A stretch of 62,666 nt of DNA from Cyanophora paradoxa (Eukaryota > Glaucocystophyceae > Cyanophorales > Cyanophoraceae). A program made the position numbers and the translations under genes. The notes under the pieces are model-generated. The model was given only the letters and a program-made list of their open reading frames with translations, did not search any database and was not told the DNA's origin. The DNA is taken from assembly GCA_004431415.1 (NCBI GenBank), contig QPMI01000329.1, positions 1-62,666 of the forward strand. Reading direction: 5' to 3'. Shown in pieces: positions 1 to 10,436 of this stretch; the first letter of the stretch is position 1, and every line of letters starts with the position of its first letter.

Positions 1-3000
1 CTAGAAAACTAACACCCTCCCTATCATGCAAACCTGCCAGAGTGCTCTGGCGAATCCCAGCGCTCCTTCCTGCTGTTTCGTGTGGGTGGGGACCCCTGTG
101 AGATTTCGGGGGCGATGGGGCAGCCCGAACCCAACCTCGAAACTAGAAAACTAACACCCTCCCTATCATGCAAACCTGCCAGAGTGCTCTGGCGAATCCC
201 AGCGCTCCCTGCCTGCTGTTTCGTGTGGGTGGGGACCCCTGTGAGATTTCGGGGGGCGATGGGGGCAGCCCCGAACCCAACCTCGAAACTAGAAAACTAA
301 CACCCTCCCTATCATGCAAACCTGCCAGAGTGCTCTGGCGAATCCCAGCGCTCCTGCCTGCTGTTTCGTGTGGGTGGGACCCTGTGAGATTTCGGGGGCG
401 ATGGGGCAGCCCGAACCCAACCTCGAAACTAGAAAACTAACACCCTCCCTATCATGCAAACCTGCCAGAGTGCTCTGGCGAATCCCAGCGCTCCCTGCCT
501 GCTGTTTCGTGTGGGTGGGGACCCCTGTGAGATTTCAGGGGGCGATCGGGGCAGCCCGAACCCAACCTCGAAACTAGAAAACTAACACCCCTCCCTATCA
601 TGCAAACCTGCCAGAGTGCTCTGGCGAATCCCAGCGCTCCCTGCCTGCTGTTTCGTGTGGGTGGGGACCCCTGTGAGATTTCGGGGGGCGATCGGGGCAG
701 CCCCGAACCCAACCTCGAAACTAGAAAACTAACACCCCTCCCTATCATGCAAACCTGCCAGAGTGCTCTGGCGAATCCCAGCGCTCCCTGCCTGCTGTTT
801 CGTGTGGGTGGGGACCCCTGTGAGATTTCGGGGGGCGATGGGGGCAGCCCCGAACCCAACCTCGAAACTAGAAAACTAACACCCCTCCCTATCATGCAAA
901 CCTGCCAGAGTGCTCTGGCGAATCCCAGCGCTCCCTGCCTGCTGTTTCGTGTGGGTGGGGACCCCTGTGAGATTTCAGGGGGCGATCGGGGCAGCCCCGA
1001 ACCCAACCTCGAAACTAGAAAACTAACACCCCTCCCTATCATGCAAACCTGCCAGAGTGCTCTGGCGAATCCCAGCGCTCCCTGCCTGCTGTTTCGTGTG
1101 GGTGGGGACCCCTGTGAGATTTCGGGGGCGATCGGGGCAGCCCGAACCCAACCTCGAAACTAGAAAACTAACACCCCTCCCTATCATGCAAACCTGCCAG
1201 AGTGCTCTGGCGAATCCCAGCGCTCCCTGCCTGCTGTTTCGTGTGGGTGGGGACCCCTGTGAGATTTCGGGGGGCGATGGGGGCAGCCCCGAACCCAACC
1301 TCGAAACTAGAAAACTAACACCCCTCCCTATCATGCAAACCTGCCAGAGTGCTCTGGCGAATCCCAGCGCTCCCTGCCTGCTGTTTCGTGTGGGTGGGGA
1401 CCCCTGTGAGATTTCGGGGGGCGATCGGGGCAGCCCCGAACCCAACCTCGAAACTAGAAAACTAACACCCCTCCCTATCATGCAAACCTGCCAGAGTGCT
1501 CTGGCGAATCCCAGCGCTCCCTGCCTGCTGTTTCGTGTGGGTGGGGACCCCTGTGAGATTTCGGGGGGCGATCGGGGCAGCCCCGAACCCAACCTCGAAA
1601 CTAGAAAACTAACACCCCTCCCTATCATGCAAACCTGCCAGAGTGCTCTGGCGAATCCCAGCGCTCCCTTCCTGCTGTTTCGTGTGGGTGGGGACCCCTG
1701 TGAGATTTCGGGGGGCGATCGGGGCAGCCCCGAACCCAACCTCGAAACTAGAAAACTAACACCCCCCTATCATGCAAACCTGCCAGAGTGCTCTGGCGAA
1801 TCCCAGCGCTCCCTTCCTGCTGTTTCGTGTGGGTGGGGACCCCTGTGAGATTTCGGGGGCGATCGGGGCAGCCCGAACCCAACCTCGAAACTAGAAAACT
1901 AACACCCCTCCCTATCATGCAAACCTGCCAGAGTGCTCTGGCGAATCCCAGCGCTCCCTGCCTGCTGTTTCGTGTGGGTGGGGACCCCTGTGAGATTTCG
2001 GGGGCGATTGGGGCAGCCCCGAACCCAACCTCGAAACTAGAAAACTAACACCCCTCCCTATCATGCAAACCTGCCAGAGTGCTCTGGCGAATCCCAGCGC
2101 TCCCTGCCTGCTGTTTTGTGTGGGTGGGGACCCTGTGAGATTACGGGGGCAATGGGGGCAGCCCCGAACCCAACCTCGAAACTAGAAAACTAACACCCCT
2201 CCCTATCATGCAAACCTGCCAGAGTGCTCTGGCGAATCCCAGCGCTCCCTGCCTGCTGTTTCGTGTGGGTGGGGACCCCTGTGAGATTTCAGGGGGCGAT
2301 CGGGGCAGCCCCAAACCCAACCTCGAAACTAGGAAACTAACACCCCTCCCTATCATGCAAACCTGCCAGAGTGCTCTGGCGAATCCCAGCGCTCCCTGCC
2401 TGCTGTTTGGTGTGGGTGGGGACCCCTGTGAGATTTCGGGGGGCGATGGGGGCAGCCCCGAACCCAACCTCGAAACTAGAAAACTAACACCCCTCCCTAT
2501 CATGCAAACCTGCCAGAGTGCTCTGGCGAATCCCAGCGCTCCCTGCCTGCTGTTTCGTGTGGGTGGGGACCCCTGTGAGATTTCGGGGGCGATCAGGGCA
2601 GCCCCAACCCAACCTCGAAACTAGAAAACTAACACCCCTCCCTATCATGCAAACCTGCCAGAGTGCTCTGGCGAATCCCAGCGCTCCCTTCCTGCTGTTT
2701 CGTGTGGGTGGGGACCCCTGTGAGATTTCGGGGGCGATCGGGGCAGCCCCGAACCCAACCTCGAAACTAGAAAACTAACACCCCTCCCTATCATGCAAAC
2801 CTGCCAGAGTGCTCTGGCGAATCCCAGCGCTCCTGCCTGCTGTTTCGTGTGGGTGGGGACCCCTGTGAGATTTCGGGGGGCGATGGGGGCAGCCCCGAAC
2901 CCAACCTCGAAACTAGAAAACTAACACCCCTCCCTATCATGCAAACCTGCCAGAGTGCTCTGGCGAATCCCAGCGCTCCCTGCCTGCTGTTTCGTGTGGG

Positions 3001-6000
3001 TGGGACCCCTGTGAGATTTCGGGGGCGATCGGGGCAGCCCCGAACCCAACCTCGAAACTAGAAAACTAACACCCTCCCTATCATGCAAACCTGCCAGAGT
3101 GCTCTGGCGAATCCCAGCGCTCCCTGCCTGCTGTTTCGTGTGGGTGGGGACCCCTGTGAGATTTCGGGGGGCGATCGGGGCAGCCCCGAACCCAACCTCG
3201 AAACTAGAAAACTAACACCCCTCCCTATCATGCAAACCTGCCAGAGTGCTCTGGCGAATCCCAGCGCTCCCTGCCTGCTGTTTGTGTGGGTGGGGACCCC
3301 TGTGAGATTTCGGGGGCGATGGGGGCAGCCCCGAACCCAACCTCGAAACTAGAAAACTAACACCCCTCCCTATCATGCAAACCTGCCAGAGTGCTCTGGC
3401 GAATCCCAGCGCTCCCTGCCTGCTGTTTCGTGTGGGTGGGGACCCCTGTGAGATTTCGGGGGCGATGGGGCAGCCCCAACCCAACCTCGAAACTAGAAAA
3501 CTAACACCCCTCCCTATCATGCAAACCTGCCAGAGTGCTCTGGCGAATTCCAGCGCTCCCTTCCTGCTGTTTGGTGTGGGTGGGGACCCCTGTGAGATTT
3601 CGGGGGCGATGGGGGCAGCCCCGAACCCAACCTCGAAACTAGAAAACTAACACCCCTCCCTATCATGCAAACCTGCCAGAGTGCTCTGGCGAATCCCAGC
3701 GCTCCCTGCCTGCTGTTTCGTGTGGGTGGGGACCCCTGTGAGATTTCGGGGGCGATGGGGGCAGCCCGAACCCAACCTCGAAACTAGAAAACTAACACCC
3801 CTCCCTATCATGCAAACCTGCCAGAGTGCTCTGGCGAATCCCAGCGCTCCCTTCCTGCTGTTTCGTGTGGGTGGGGACCCCTGTGAGATTTCGGGGGCGA
3901 TGGGGCAGCCCGAACCCAACCTCGAAACTAGAAAACTAACACCCCTCCCTATCATGCAAACCTGCCAGAGTGCTCTGGCGAATCCCAGCGCTCCCTGCCT
4001 GCTGTTTCGTGTGGGTGGGGACCCCTGTGAGATTTCGGGGGCGATGGGGCAGCCCCAACCCAACCTCGAAACTAGAAAACTAACACCCCTCCCTATCATG
4101 CAAACCTGCCAGAGTGCTCTGGCGAATCCCAGCGCTCCCTCCTGCTGTTTCGTGTGGGTGGGGACCCCTGTGAGATTTCGGGGGCATGGGGCAGCCCCGA
4201 ACCCAACCTCGAAACTAGAAAACTAACACCCCTCCCTATCATGCAAACCTGCCAGAGTGCTCTGGCGAATCCCAGCGCTCCCTGCCTGCTGTTTCGTGTG
4301 GGTGGGACCCCTGTGAGATTTCGGGGGCGATGGGGCAGCCCCAACCCAACCTCGAAACTAGAAAACTAACACCCCTCCCTATCATGCAAACCTGCCAGAG
4401 TGCTCTGGCGAATCCCAGCGCTCCCTCCTGCTGTTTCGTGTGGGTGGGGACCCCTGTGAGATTTGGGGGGCGATCGGGGCAGCCCCGAACCCAACCTCGA
4501 AACTAGAAAACTAACACCCCTCCCTATCATGCAAACCTGCCAGAGTGCTCTGGCGAATCCCAGCGCTCCCTGCCTGCTGTTTCGTGTGGGTGGGGACCCC
4601 TGTGAGATTTGGGGGGGCGATCGGGGCAGCCCCGAACCCAACCTCGAAACTAGAAAACTAACACCCCTCCCTATCATGCAAACCTGCCAGAGTGCTCTGG
4701 CGAATCCCAGCGCTCCCTGCCTGCTGTTTCGTGTGGGTGGGGACCCCTGTGAGATTTCGGGGGGCGATGGGGCAGCCCCGAACCCAACCTCGAAACTAGA
4801 AAACTAACACCCCTCCCCATCATGCAAACCTGCCAGAGTGCTCTGGCGAATCCCAGCGCTCCCTGCCTGCTGTTTGTGTGGGTGGGACCCCTGTGAGATT
4901 TCGGGGGCGATGGGGCAGCCCCAACCCAACCTCGAAACTAGAAAACTAACACCCCTCCCTATCATGCAAACCTGCCAGAGTGCTCTGGCGAATCCCAGCG
5001 CTCCCTCCTGCTGTTTCGTGTGGGTGGGGACCCCTGTGAGATTTCGGGGGCGATGGGGCAGCCCCAACCCAACCTCGAAACTAGAAAACTAACACCCCTC
5101 CCTATCATGCAAACCTGCCAGAGTGCTCTGGCGAATCCCAGCGCTCCCTGCCTGCTGTTTGTGTGGGTGGGGACCCCTGTGAGATTTCGGGGGCGATGGG
5201 GCAGCCCGAACCCAACCTCGAAACTAGAAAACTAACACCCCTCCCTATCATGCAAACCTGCCAGAGTGCTCTGGCGAATCCCAGCGCTCCCTTCCTGCTG
5301 TTTGGTGTGGGTGGGGACCCCTGTGAGATTTCGGGGGGCGATGGGGGCAGCCCCGAACCCAACCTCGAAACTAGAAAACTAACACCCCTCCCTATCATGC
5401 AAACCTGCCAGAGTGCTCTGGCGAATCCCAGCGCTCCCTGCCTGCTGTTTCGTGTGGGTGGGGACCCCTGTGAGATTTCGGGGGGCGATGGGGGCAGCCC
5501 CGAACCCAACCTCGAAACTAGAAAACTAACACCCCTCCCTATCATGCAAACCTGCCAGAGTGCTCTGGCGAATCCCAGCGCTCCCTGCCTGCTGTTTCGT
5601 GTGGTGGGGACCCCTGTGAGATTTCGGGGGCGATCGGGGCAGCCCCAAACCCAACCTCGAAACTAGAAAACTAACACCCCTCCCTATCATGCAAACCTGC
5701 CAGAGTGCTCTGGCGAATCCCAGCGCTCCCTGCCTGCTGTTTCGTGTGGGTGGGGACCCCTGTGAGATTTCGGGGGCAATCGGGGCAGCCCCGAACCCAA
5801 CCTCGAAACTAGAAAACTAACACCCCTCCCTATCATGCAAACCTGCCAGAGTGCTCTGGCGAATCCCAGCGCTCCCTGCCTGCTGTTTCGTGTGGGTGGG
5901 GACCCCTGTGAGATTTCGGGGGCATCGGGGCAGCCCCGAACCCAACCTCGAAACTAGAAAGCTAACACCCCTCCCTATCATGCAAACCTGCCAGAGTGCT

Positions 6001-8223
6001 CTGGCGAATCCCAGCGCTCCCTTCCTGCTGTTTGGTGTGGGTGGGGACCCCTGTGAGATTTCGGGGGCGATGGGGGCAGCCCCGAACCCAACCTCGAAAC
6101 TAGAAAACTAACACCCCTCCCTATCATGCAAACCTGCCAGAGTGCTCTGGCGAATCCCAGCGCTCCCTTCCTGCTGTTTGGTGTGGGTGGGGACCCCTGT
6201 GAGATTTCGGGGGCGATCGGGGCAGCCCCGAACCCAACCTGAAACTAGAAAACTAACACCCCTCCCTATCATGCAAACCTGCCAGAGTGCTCTGGCGAAT
6301 CCCAGCGCTCCCTGCCTGCTGTTTCGTGTGGGTGGGGACCCCTGTGAGATTTCGGGGGGCGATGGGGGCAGCCCCGAACCCAACCTCGAAACTAGAAAAC
6401 TAACACCCCTCCCTATCATGCAAACCTGCCAGAGTGCTCTGGCGAATCCCAGCGCTCCCTGCCTGCTGTTTCGTGTGGTGGGGACCCCTGTGAGATTTCG
6501 GGGGGCGATCGGGGCAGCCCCAACCCAACCTCGAAACTAGAAAACTAACACCCCTCCCTATCATGCAAACCTGCCAGAGTGCTCTGGCGAATCCCAGCGC
6601 TCCCTGCCTGCTGTTTCGTGTGGGTGGGGACCCCTGTGAATTTCGGGGGCAATGGGGCAGCCCCGACCCAACCTTGAAACTAGAAAACTAACACCCCTCC
6701 CTATCATGCAAACCTGCCAGAGTGCTCTGGCGAATCCCAGCGCTCCTTCCTGCTGTTTCGTGTGGGTGGGGACCCTGTGAAATTTCGGGGGCATCGGGGC
6801 AGCCCGACCCAACCTTGAAACTAGAAAACTAACACCCCTCCCTATCATGCAAACCTGCCAGAGTGCTCTGGCGAATCCCAGCGCCCCTGCCTGCTGTTTC
6901 GTGTGGGTGGGGACCCCTGTGAGATTTCGGGGGGCGATCGGGGCAGCCCCGAACCCAACCTCGAAACTAGAAAACTAACACCCCTCCCTATCATGCAAAC
7001 CTGCCAGAGTGCTCTGGCGAATCCCAGCGCTCCTTTCCTGCTGTTTCGTGTGGGTGGGGACCCCTGTGAGATTTCGGGGGGCATGGGGCAGCCCCGCACC
7101 CAACCTGAAACTAGAAAACTAACACCCCTCCCTATCATGCAAACTGCCAGAGTGCTCTGGCGAATCCCAGGCTCCCTGCCTGCTGTTTCTGTGGGTGGGG
7201 ACCCCTGTGAGATTTCGGGGGGCGATGGGGGCAGCCCCGAACCCAACCTCAAAACTAGAAAACTCACACCCCTCCCTATCATGCAAACCTGCCAGAGTGC
7301 TCTGGCGGATCCCAGCGCCCCCTGCCTGCTGTTTCGTGTGGGTGGGGACCCCTGTGAGATTTTGGGGGGCGATCGGGGCAGCCCCAAACCCAACCTCGAA
7401 ACTAGAAAACTAACACCCCTCCCTATCATGCAAACCTGCCAGAGTGCTCTGGCGAATCCCAGCGCCCCCTGCCTGCTGTTTCGTGTGGGTGGGGACCCCT
7501 GTGAAATTTCGGGGGGCAATCGGGGCAGCCCCGCACCCAACCTTGAAACTAGAAAACTAACACCCCTCCCTATCATGCAAACCTGCCAGAGTGCTCTGGC
7601 GAATCCCAGCGCTCCGTTCCTGCTGTTTCGTGTGGGTGGGGACCCCTGTGAGATTTCGGGGGGCGATCGGGGCAGCCCTGAACCCAACCTCGAAACTAGA
7701 AAACTAACACCCCTCCCTATCATGCAAACCTGCCAGAGTGCTCTGGCGGATCCCAGCGCTCCCTTCCTGCTGTTTCGTGTGGGTGGGGACCCCTGTGAGA
7801 TTTCAGGGGGCGATGGGGGCAGCCCGAACCCAACCCCGAAACTAGAAAACTAACACCCCTCCCTATCATGCAAACCTGCCAGAGTGCTCTGCCGAATCCC
7901 AGCGCTCCCTTCCTGCTGTTTTGTGTGGGTGGGGACCCCTGTGAGATTTCGGGGGGCGATGGGGGCAGCCCCGAACCCAACCTCAAAACTAGAAAATTCA
8001 CACCCCTCCCTATCATGCAAACCTGCCAGAGTGCTCTGGCAAATCCCAGCGCCCCCTGCCTGCTGTTTCGTGTGGGTGGGGACCCCTGTGAGATTTCAGG
8101 GGGCGATCGGGGCCACCCCGAACCCAACCCCGAAACTAGAAAACTAACACCCCTCCCTATCATGCAAACCTGCCAGAGTGCTCTGGCGGATCCCAGCCCT
8201 CCCTTCCTTCTGTTTCGTGTGGG
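1..8223 (+). repeat. 147-bp satellite array, forward orientation
   Basis: About 56 head-to-tail copies of a GC-rich monomer, 147 bp when intact. Each monomer carries three short palindromes: GCCAGAGTGCTCTGGC, GGGGACCCC and CGGGGCAGCCCCG. Copies differ mainly in G-run and C-run lengths and in a few substitutions. Because 147 is divisible by 3 and intact copies lack stops in some frames, long artificial ORFs appear on both strands (49-residue protein repeats). I do not call these genes. Monomers near 6.6-8.2 kb are more diverged than those on the left. The PLV interrupts the last monomer. Confidence 0.95.
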
Positions 8224-8229
8224 TGGGGA
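8224..8229. repeat. Left target-site duplication of the PLV (TGGGGA)
   Basis: TGGGGA is immediately followed by the left terminal repeat. The same hexamer follows the right terminal repeat at 19845-19850. It is part of the satellite word GTGGGTGGGGACCCC, so deleting the element plus one copy rebuilds an uninterrupted monomer. A 6-bp duplication is typical of Polinton/Maverick-type integrases. Confidence 0.93.
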
Positions 8230-8538
8230 AGCTCAGCGTGGCGCCATGCCCCCAAAAAATAAAACCCAAATTCCCCCGATAATCCCGATAATAAACCGAT
8301 TCTTCCGAAAATCTCAGTAAGACTCAGTAATAGAATCGATAAAATCGAAATTTATCGTAATGTATCGATAGATTAACCCACGATCTATTTAATCTCGATA
8401 ATCCCGATAATCCCGATACTCACCCGAAAATCTCAGTAAGACTCAGTAAGACTATACGCGCAATACGCTTTTATTCATTGCATCGACAAAAACATGAAAT
8501 TCGCCGCCATGCCCCCGAAATTTTACATCGTTTCCCCC
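8230..8538 (+). repeat. Left terminal inverted repeat, 309 bp
   Basis: It begins AGCTCAGCGTGGCGCC and ends in ATCGTTTCCCCC. I compared it block by block with the reverse complement of 19536-19844 and saw no mismatch or indel. Inside, the block CTCAGTAAGACTCAGTAA occurs twice and GATAATCCC words recur. The outermost GCGCCATGCCCCC is echoed near the inner edge as CGCCGCCATGCCCCC. Confidence 0.95.
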
Positions 8539-8646
8539 CAAAAATACAAAGTGCTGCTTTGCATTTTATACAAAAAATACAAATAAGATACAAATATTTA
8601 TGCTATTTATGTATTAGCGTGCTTCAATTGCTACTTACGTAGGTGA
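8539..8646. other. AT-rich gap inside the left terminal repeat
   Basis: About 108 bp of AT-rich sequence with repeated ATACAAA words, between the terminal repeat and the 3' end of the first leftward gene. No ORF or RNA is recognised. Confidence 0.5.
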
Positions 8647-9216
8647 TTACTCGAAGGGATCCTGAGAAGAGATCTCACGGACTTCGAGCTTGTCGAGCGG
8701 ATTGCCGTTAAGGGCGTTCAGCATCTTGTTGATACCGTCCAATTTAACAAAGTGTCCGAATTTGCGAATGTATTTGTGCGGGTTTGTCGGATTCTCACGC
8801 ATCGTGAGACGGGTCGCATTGGTGATGCGAAGGAACGCGATGTAATTCTTCAAATCTGCGGCGAACTTCTGATACTCCTGCGAATCCGGATTCGCGATAC
8901 GTTCCAAAAATTCGAGGTCTTCCGTCGTCTTTGAATGAGCTTCTTTGATAGCCGGCGGGATGTCACCCGCGCGAGCCTGAATTTGACCGAAGGCTCGGAA
9001 CATGAGTTCAATCATACCGTTATAATCTTCACGCTGCTTAGTCGGATCACTCATGATGGTCGCTGACATGCTACGAAGCTGGTCGATGGTGAGAGCCGCC
9101 ATTGGTTCTTGATTTTGTTCGATTGGCTTAGCGACTTTCTGTTTTTTTGAAGCACGATATTGGCGATGATATAGTTTTCTATCGCGTTTTGGTGCGGTCT
9201 GAACGCCTTGCTCCAT
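8647..9216 (-). CDS. PLV protein of unknown function, 189 aa
   Basis: I do not recognise this protein. I placed the start at the ATG at 9214-9216 because the longer open frame upstream only translates the palindromic GGTTGCGCAACC repeat array. The N-terminus is basic (KRDRKLYHRQY, then several Lys), suggesting nucleic-acid contact. The remainder is mixed and probably helical, ending in an acidic tail (EISSQDPFE). It is the last leftward gene, downstream of the integrase and separated from it by the repeat array. A short basic or regulatory protein is possible, but nothing in the sequence fixes a role. Confidence 0.6.
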   Translation of the reverse strand: MEQGVQTAPKRDRKLYHRQYRASKKQKVAKPIEQNQEPMAALTIDQLRSMSATIMSDPTKQREDYNGMIELMFRAFGQIQARAGDIPPAIKEAHSKTTEDLEFLERIANPDSQEYQKFAADLKNYIAFLRITNATRLTMRENPTNPHKYIRKFGHFVKLDGINKMLNALNGNPLDKLEVREISSQDPFE

Positions 9217-9230
9217 CTGCCCCGCCCCCC

Positions 9231-9352
9231 CGCAACCATTTTTTTGGTTGCGCAACCCTTTTTTTTGGTCGCGCAACCACCGCAACCTGGTCGCGCAACC
9301 ATCGCAACCTGGTCGCGCAACCACCGCAACCTGGTTGCGCAACCATTTTTTT
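9231..9352. repeat. Subterminal palindromic array (GGTTGCGCAACC family), left copy
   Basis: Repeated perfect and near-perfect 12-bp palindromes (GGTTGCGCAACC, GGTCGCGCAACC) alternate with CACCGCAACCT spacers at about 22-bp spacing, with T7-T8 tracts at the ends. The array lies between the integrase stop and the next leftward gene. A related array in opposite orientation abuts the right terminal repeat. Confidence 0.85.
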
Positions 9353-10436
9353 AAGACCCCCCGCGCTTGGTCAACCCACTTCTCAGATTGTAGCGGCGCC
9401 TCACGACCTTGCTTCGGTTGGGTCTGATCCCTTCCTTCGCAACCAATCTATTCACTTTATTCGTTTTCTTTACGCGTTCGATGCGCTTTTGCGACGGAAT
9501 TCTTATAATTTCCTCCGCGTTCACTTTTTGCAACTCCTGCTTTTTAAAGCGCCTCGCTACCTCTTTCGGTGTCTCCCCATCGTTGTCCTCTAAAACTTTG
9601 AACCTGTTCCGGTCGGTTTTCCCCACCTTATAGACCTTCTGACTGAATTGCGCGCCTTCTTTTTCGAATGCGCCTCGCGGTTGCAAAACGCGAACAGTAT
9701 CACCCGGTTTGATTGTGTTCGGGTCGTTTGCCTTCACGTTATTGTTGTGAACTGTGTCGCGCATGTAAATAAAAAGTTGCTTGTCTTCACTTGCGTAAAC
9801 TGCGTTCGGCGAATCATTCTTCAATGCCGAATGTGGGCTACTGTTGTATACATCCACCACATCCCCCACTAAATCAATCCATTTCGTGGTTGCCTTGGAA
9901 GTCATAGCCTTCCTTAAATACTGCTTGAAGGTTCTCGTGAACCTATCGATTATCCCAAGTTTATCCCCCACACTTATGTGATCATCTTTCGCTAAATCTG
10001 TGTAAAGTGCTACACCATTTTCACTGCACCAATTTCGGTAGACTGCATTCGAAAATTCATTATCCCCTGATAATGCACTAACCTTACCTGCATCTCGTTT
10101 GAACCTATTTAAAATACTCGGAATCTCTTCATTGGTTCTAAAAGGAAACACAAATGCCTTTCTGCTGAGAATGTCTACAAAACTAATCAGTTTAAAATAA
10201 CCATTATTTGCTGTCTGATAACCTCGAAAGAACATGATGTCTACTTGAAATGAATTCGGTTTCGCGACAATTCGAAGGAACGATTTCGGCTTTTTCGGTT
10301 TCTTAAAGATCTGTTGGAGTTCCGAATTCTCAAATCGCTTTTTCAATTCTTTTTCATCAAATCGCACTTTTTCATTTATCAGTTTCTGACGATACTTTGA
10401 GTAAGAGAGGATCTGTTCCATTATTGCGCGGCGCAA
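9351..10436 (-). CDS. PLV retroviral-type (rve) integrase, 361 aa
   Basis: This is a DDE-type integrase that would join the viral ends to host DNA. The catalytic core shows QVDIMFF (Asp66), SGDNEF (Asp125) and GIIDRFTRTF, where Asp164 sits at the usual Glu position, giving D-D-38-D spacing. A Lys/Arg-rich tail follows a probable SH3-like segment (KPGDTVRVLQPRG). No N-terminal HHCC zinc motif is visible. The first ATG gives a 16-nt overlap with the polymerase gene. The ATG at codon 6 (10421) would overlap its stop by one base (TAATG), a neat coupled arrangement, and may be the true start. The frame is intact, fitting the fresh 6-bp TSD. Confidence 0.88.
   Translation of the reverse strand: MRRAIMEQILSYSKYRQKLINEKVRFDEKELKKRFENSELQQIFKKPKKPKSFLRIVAKPNSFQVDIMFFRGYQTANNGYFKLISFVDILSRKAFVFPFRTNEEIPSILNRFKRDAGKVSALSGDNEFSNAVYRNWCSENGVALYTDLAKDDHISVGDKLGIIDRFTRTFKQYLRKAMTSKATTKWIDLVGDVVDVYNSSPHSALKNDSPNAVYASEDKQLFIYMRDTVHNNNVKANDPNTIKPGDTVRVLQPRGAFEKEGAQFSQKVYKVGKTDRNRFKVLEDNDGETPKEVARRFKKQELQKVNAEEIIRIPSQKRIERVKKTNKVNRLVAKEGIRPNRSKVVRRRYNLRSGLTKRGGS

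Noticed and set aside
1-8223. Dozens of long ORFs on both strands with repeats of MQTCQSALANPSAP or MIGRGVSFLVSRLG
   Set aside because: They are satellite translations, open only because the monomer is 147 bp and lacks stops. They appear in several frames, begin at arbitrary monomers and share no protein family.
1-8223. CRISPR-like appearance of regularly spaced repeats
   Set aside because: The whole 147-bp unit is repeated with no unique spacers, and the context is eukaryotic satellite.
8245-8320. Short frame starting ATGCCCCC inside the left terminal repeat
   Set aside because: It lies in the inverted repeat, is low complexity and is joined to satellite frames.
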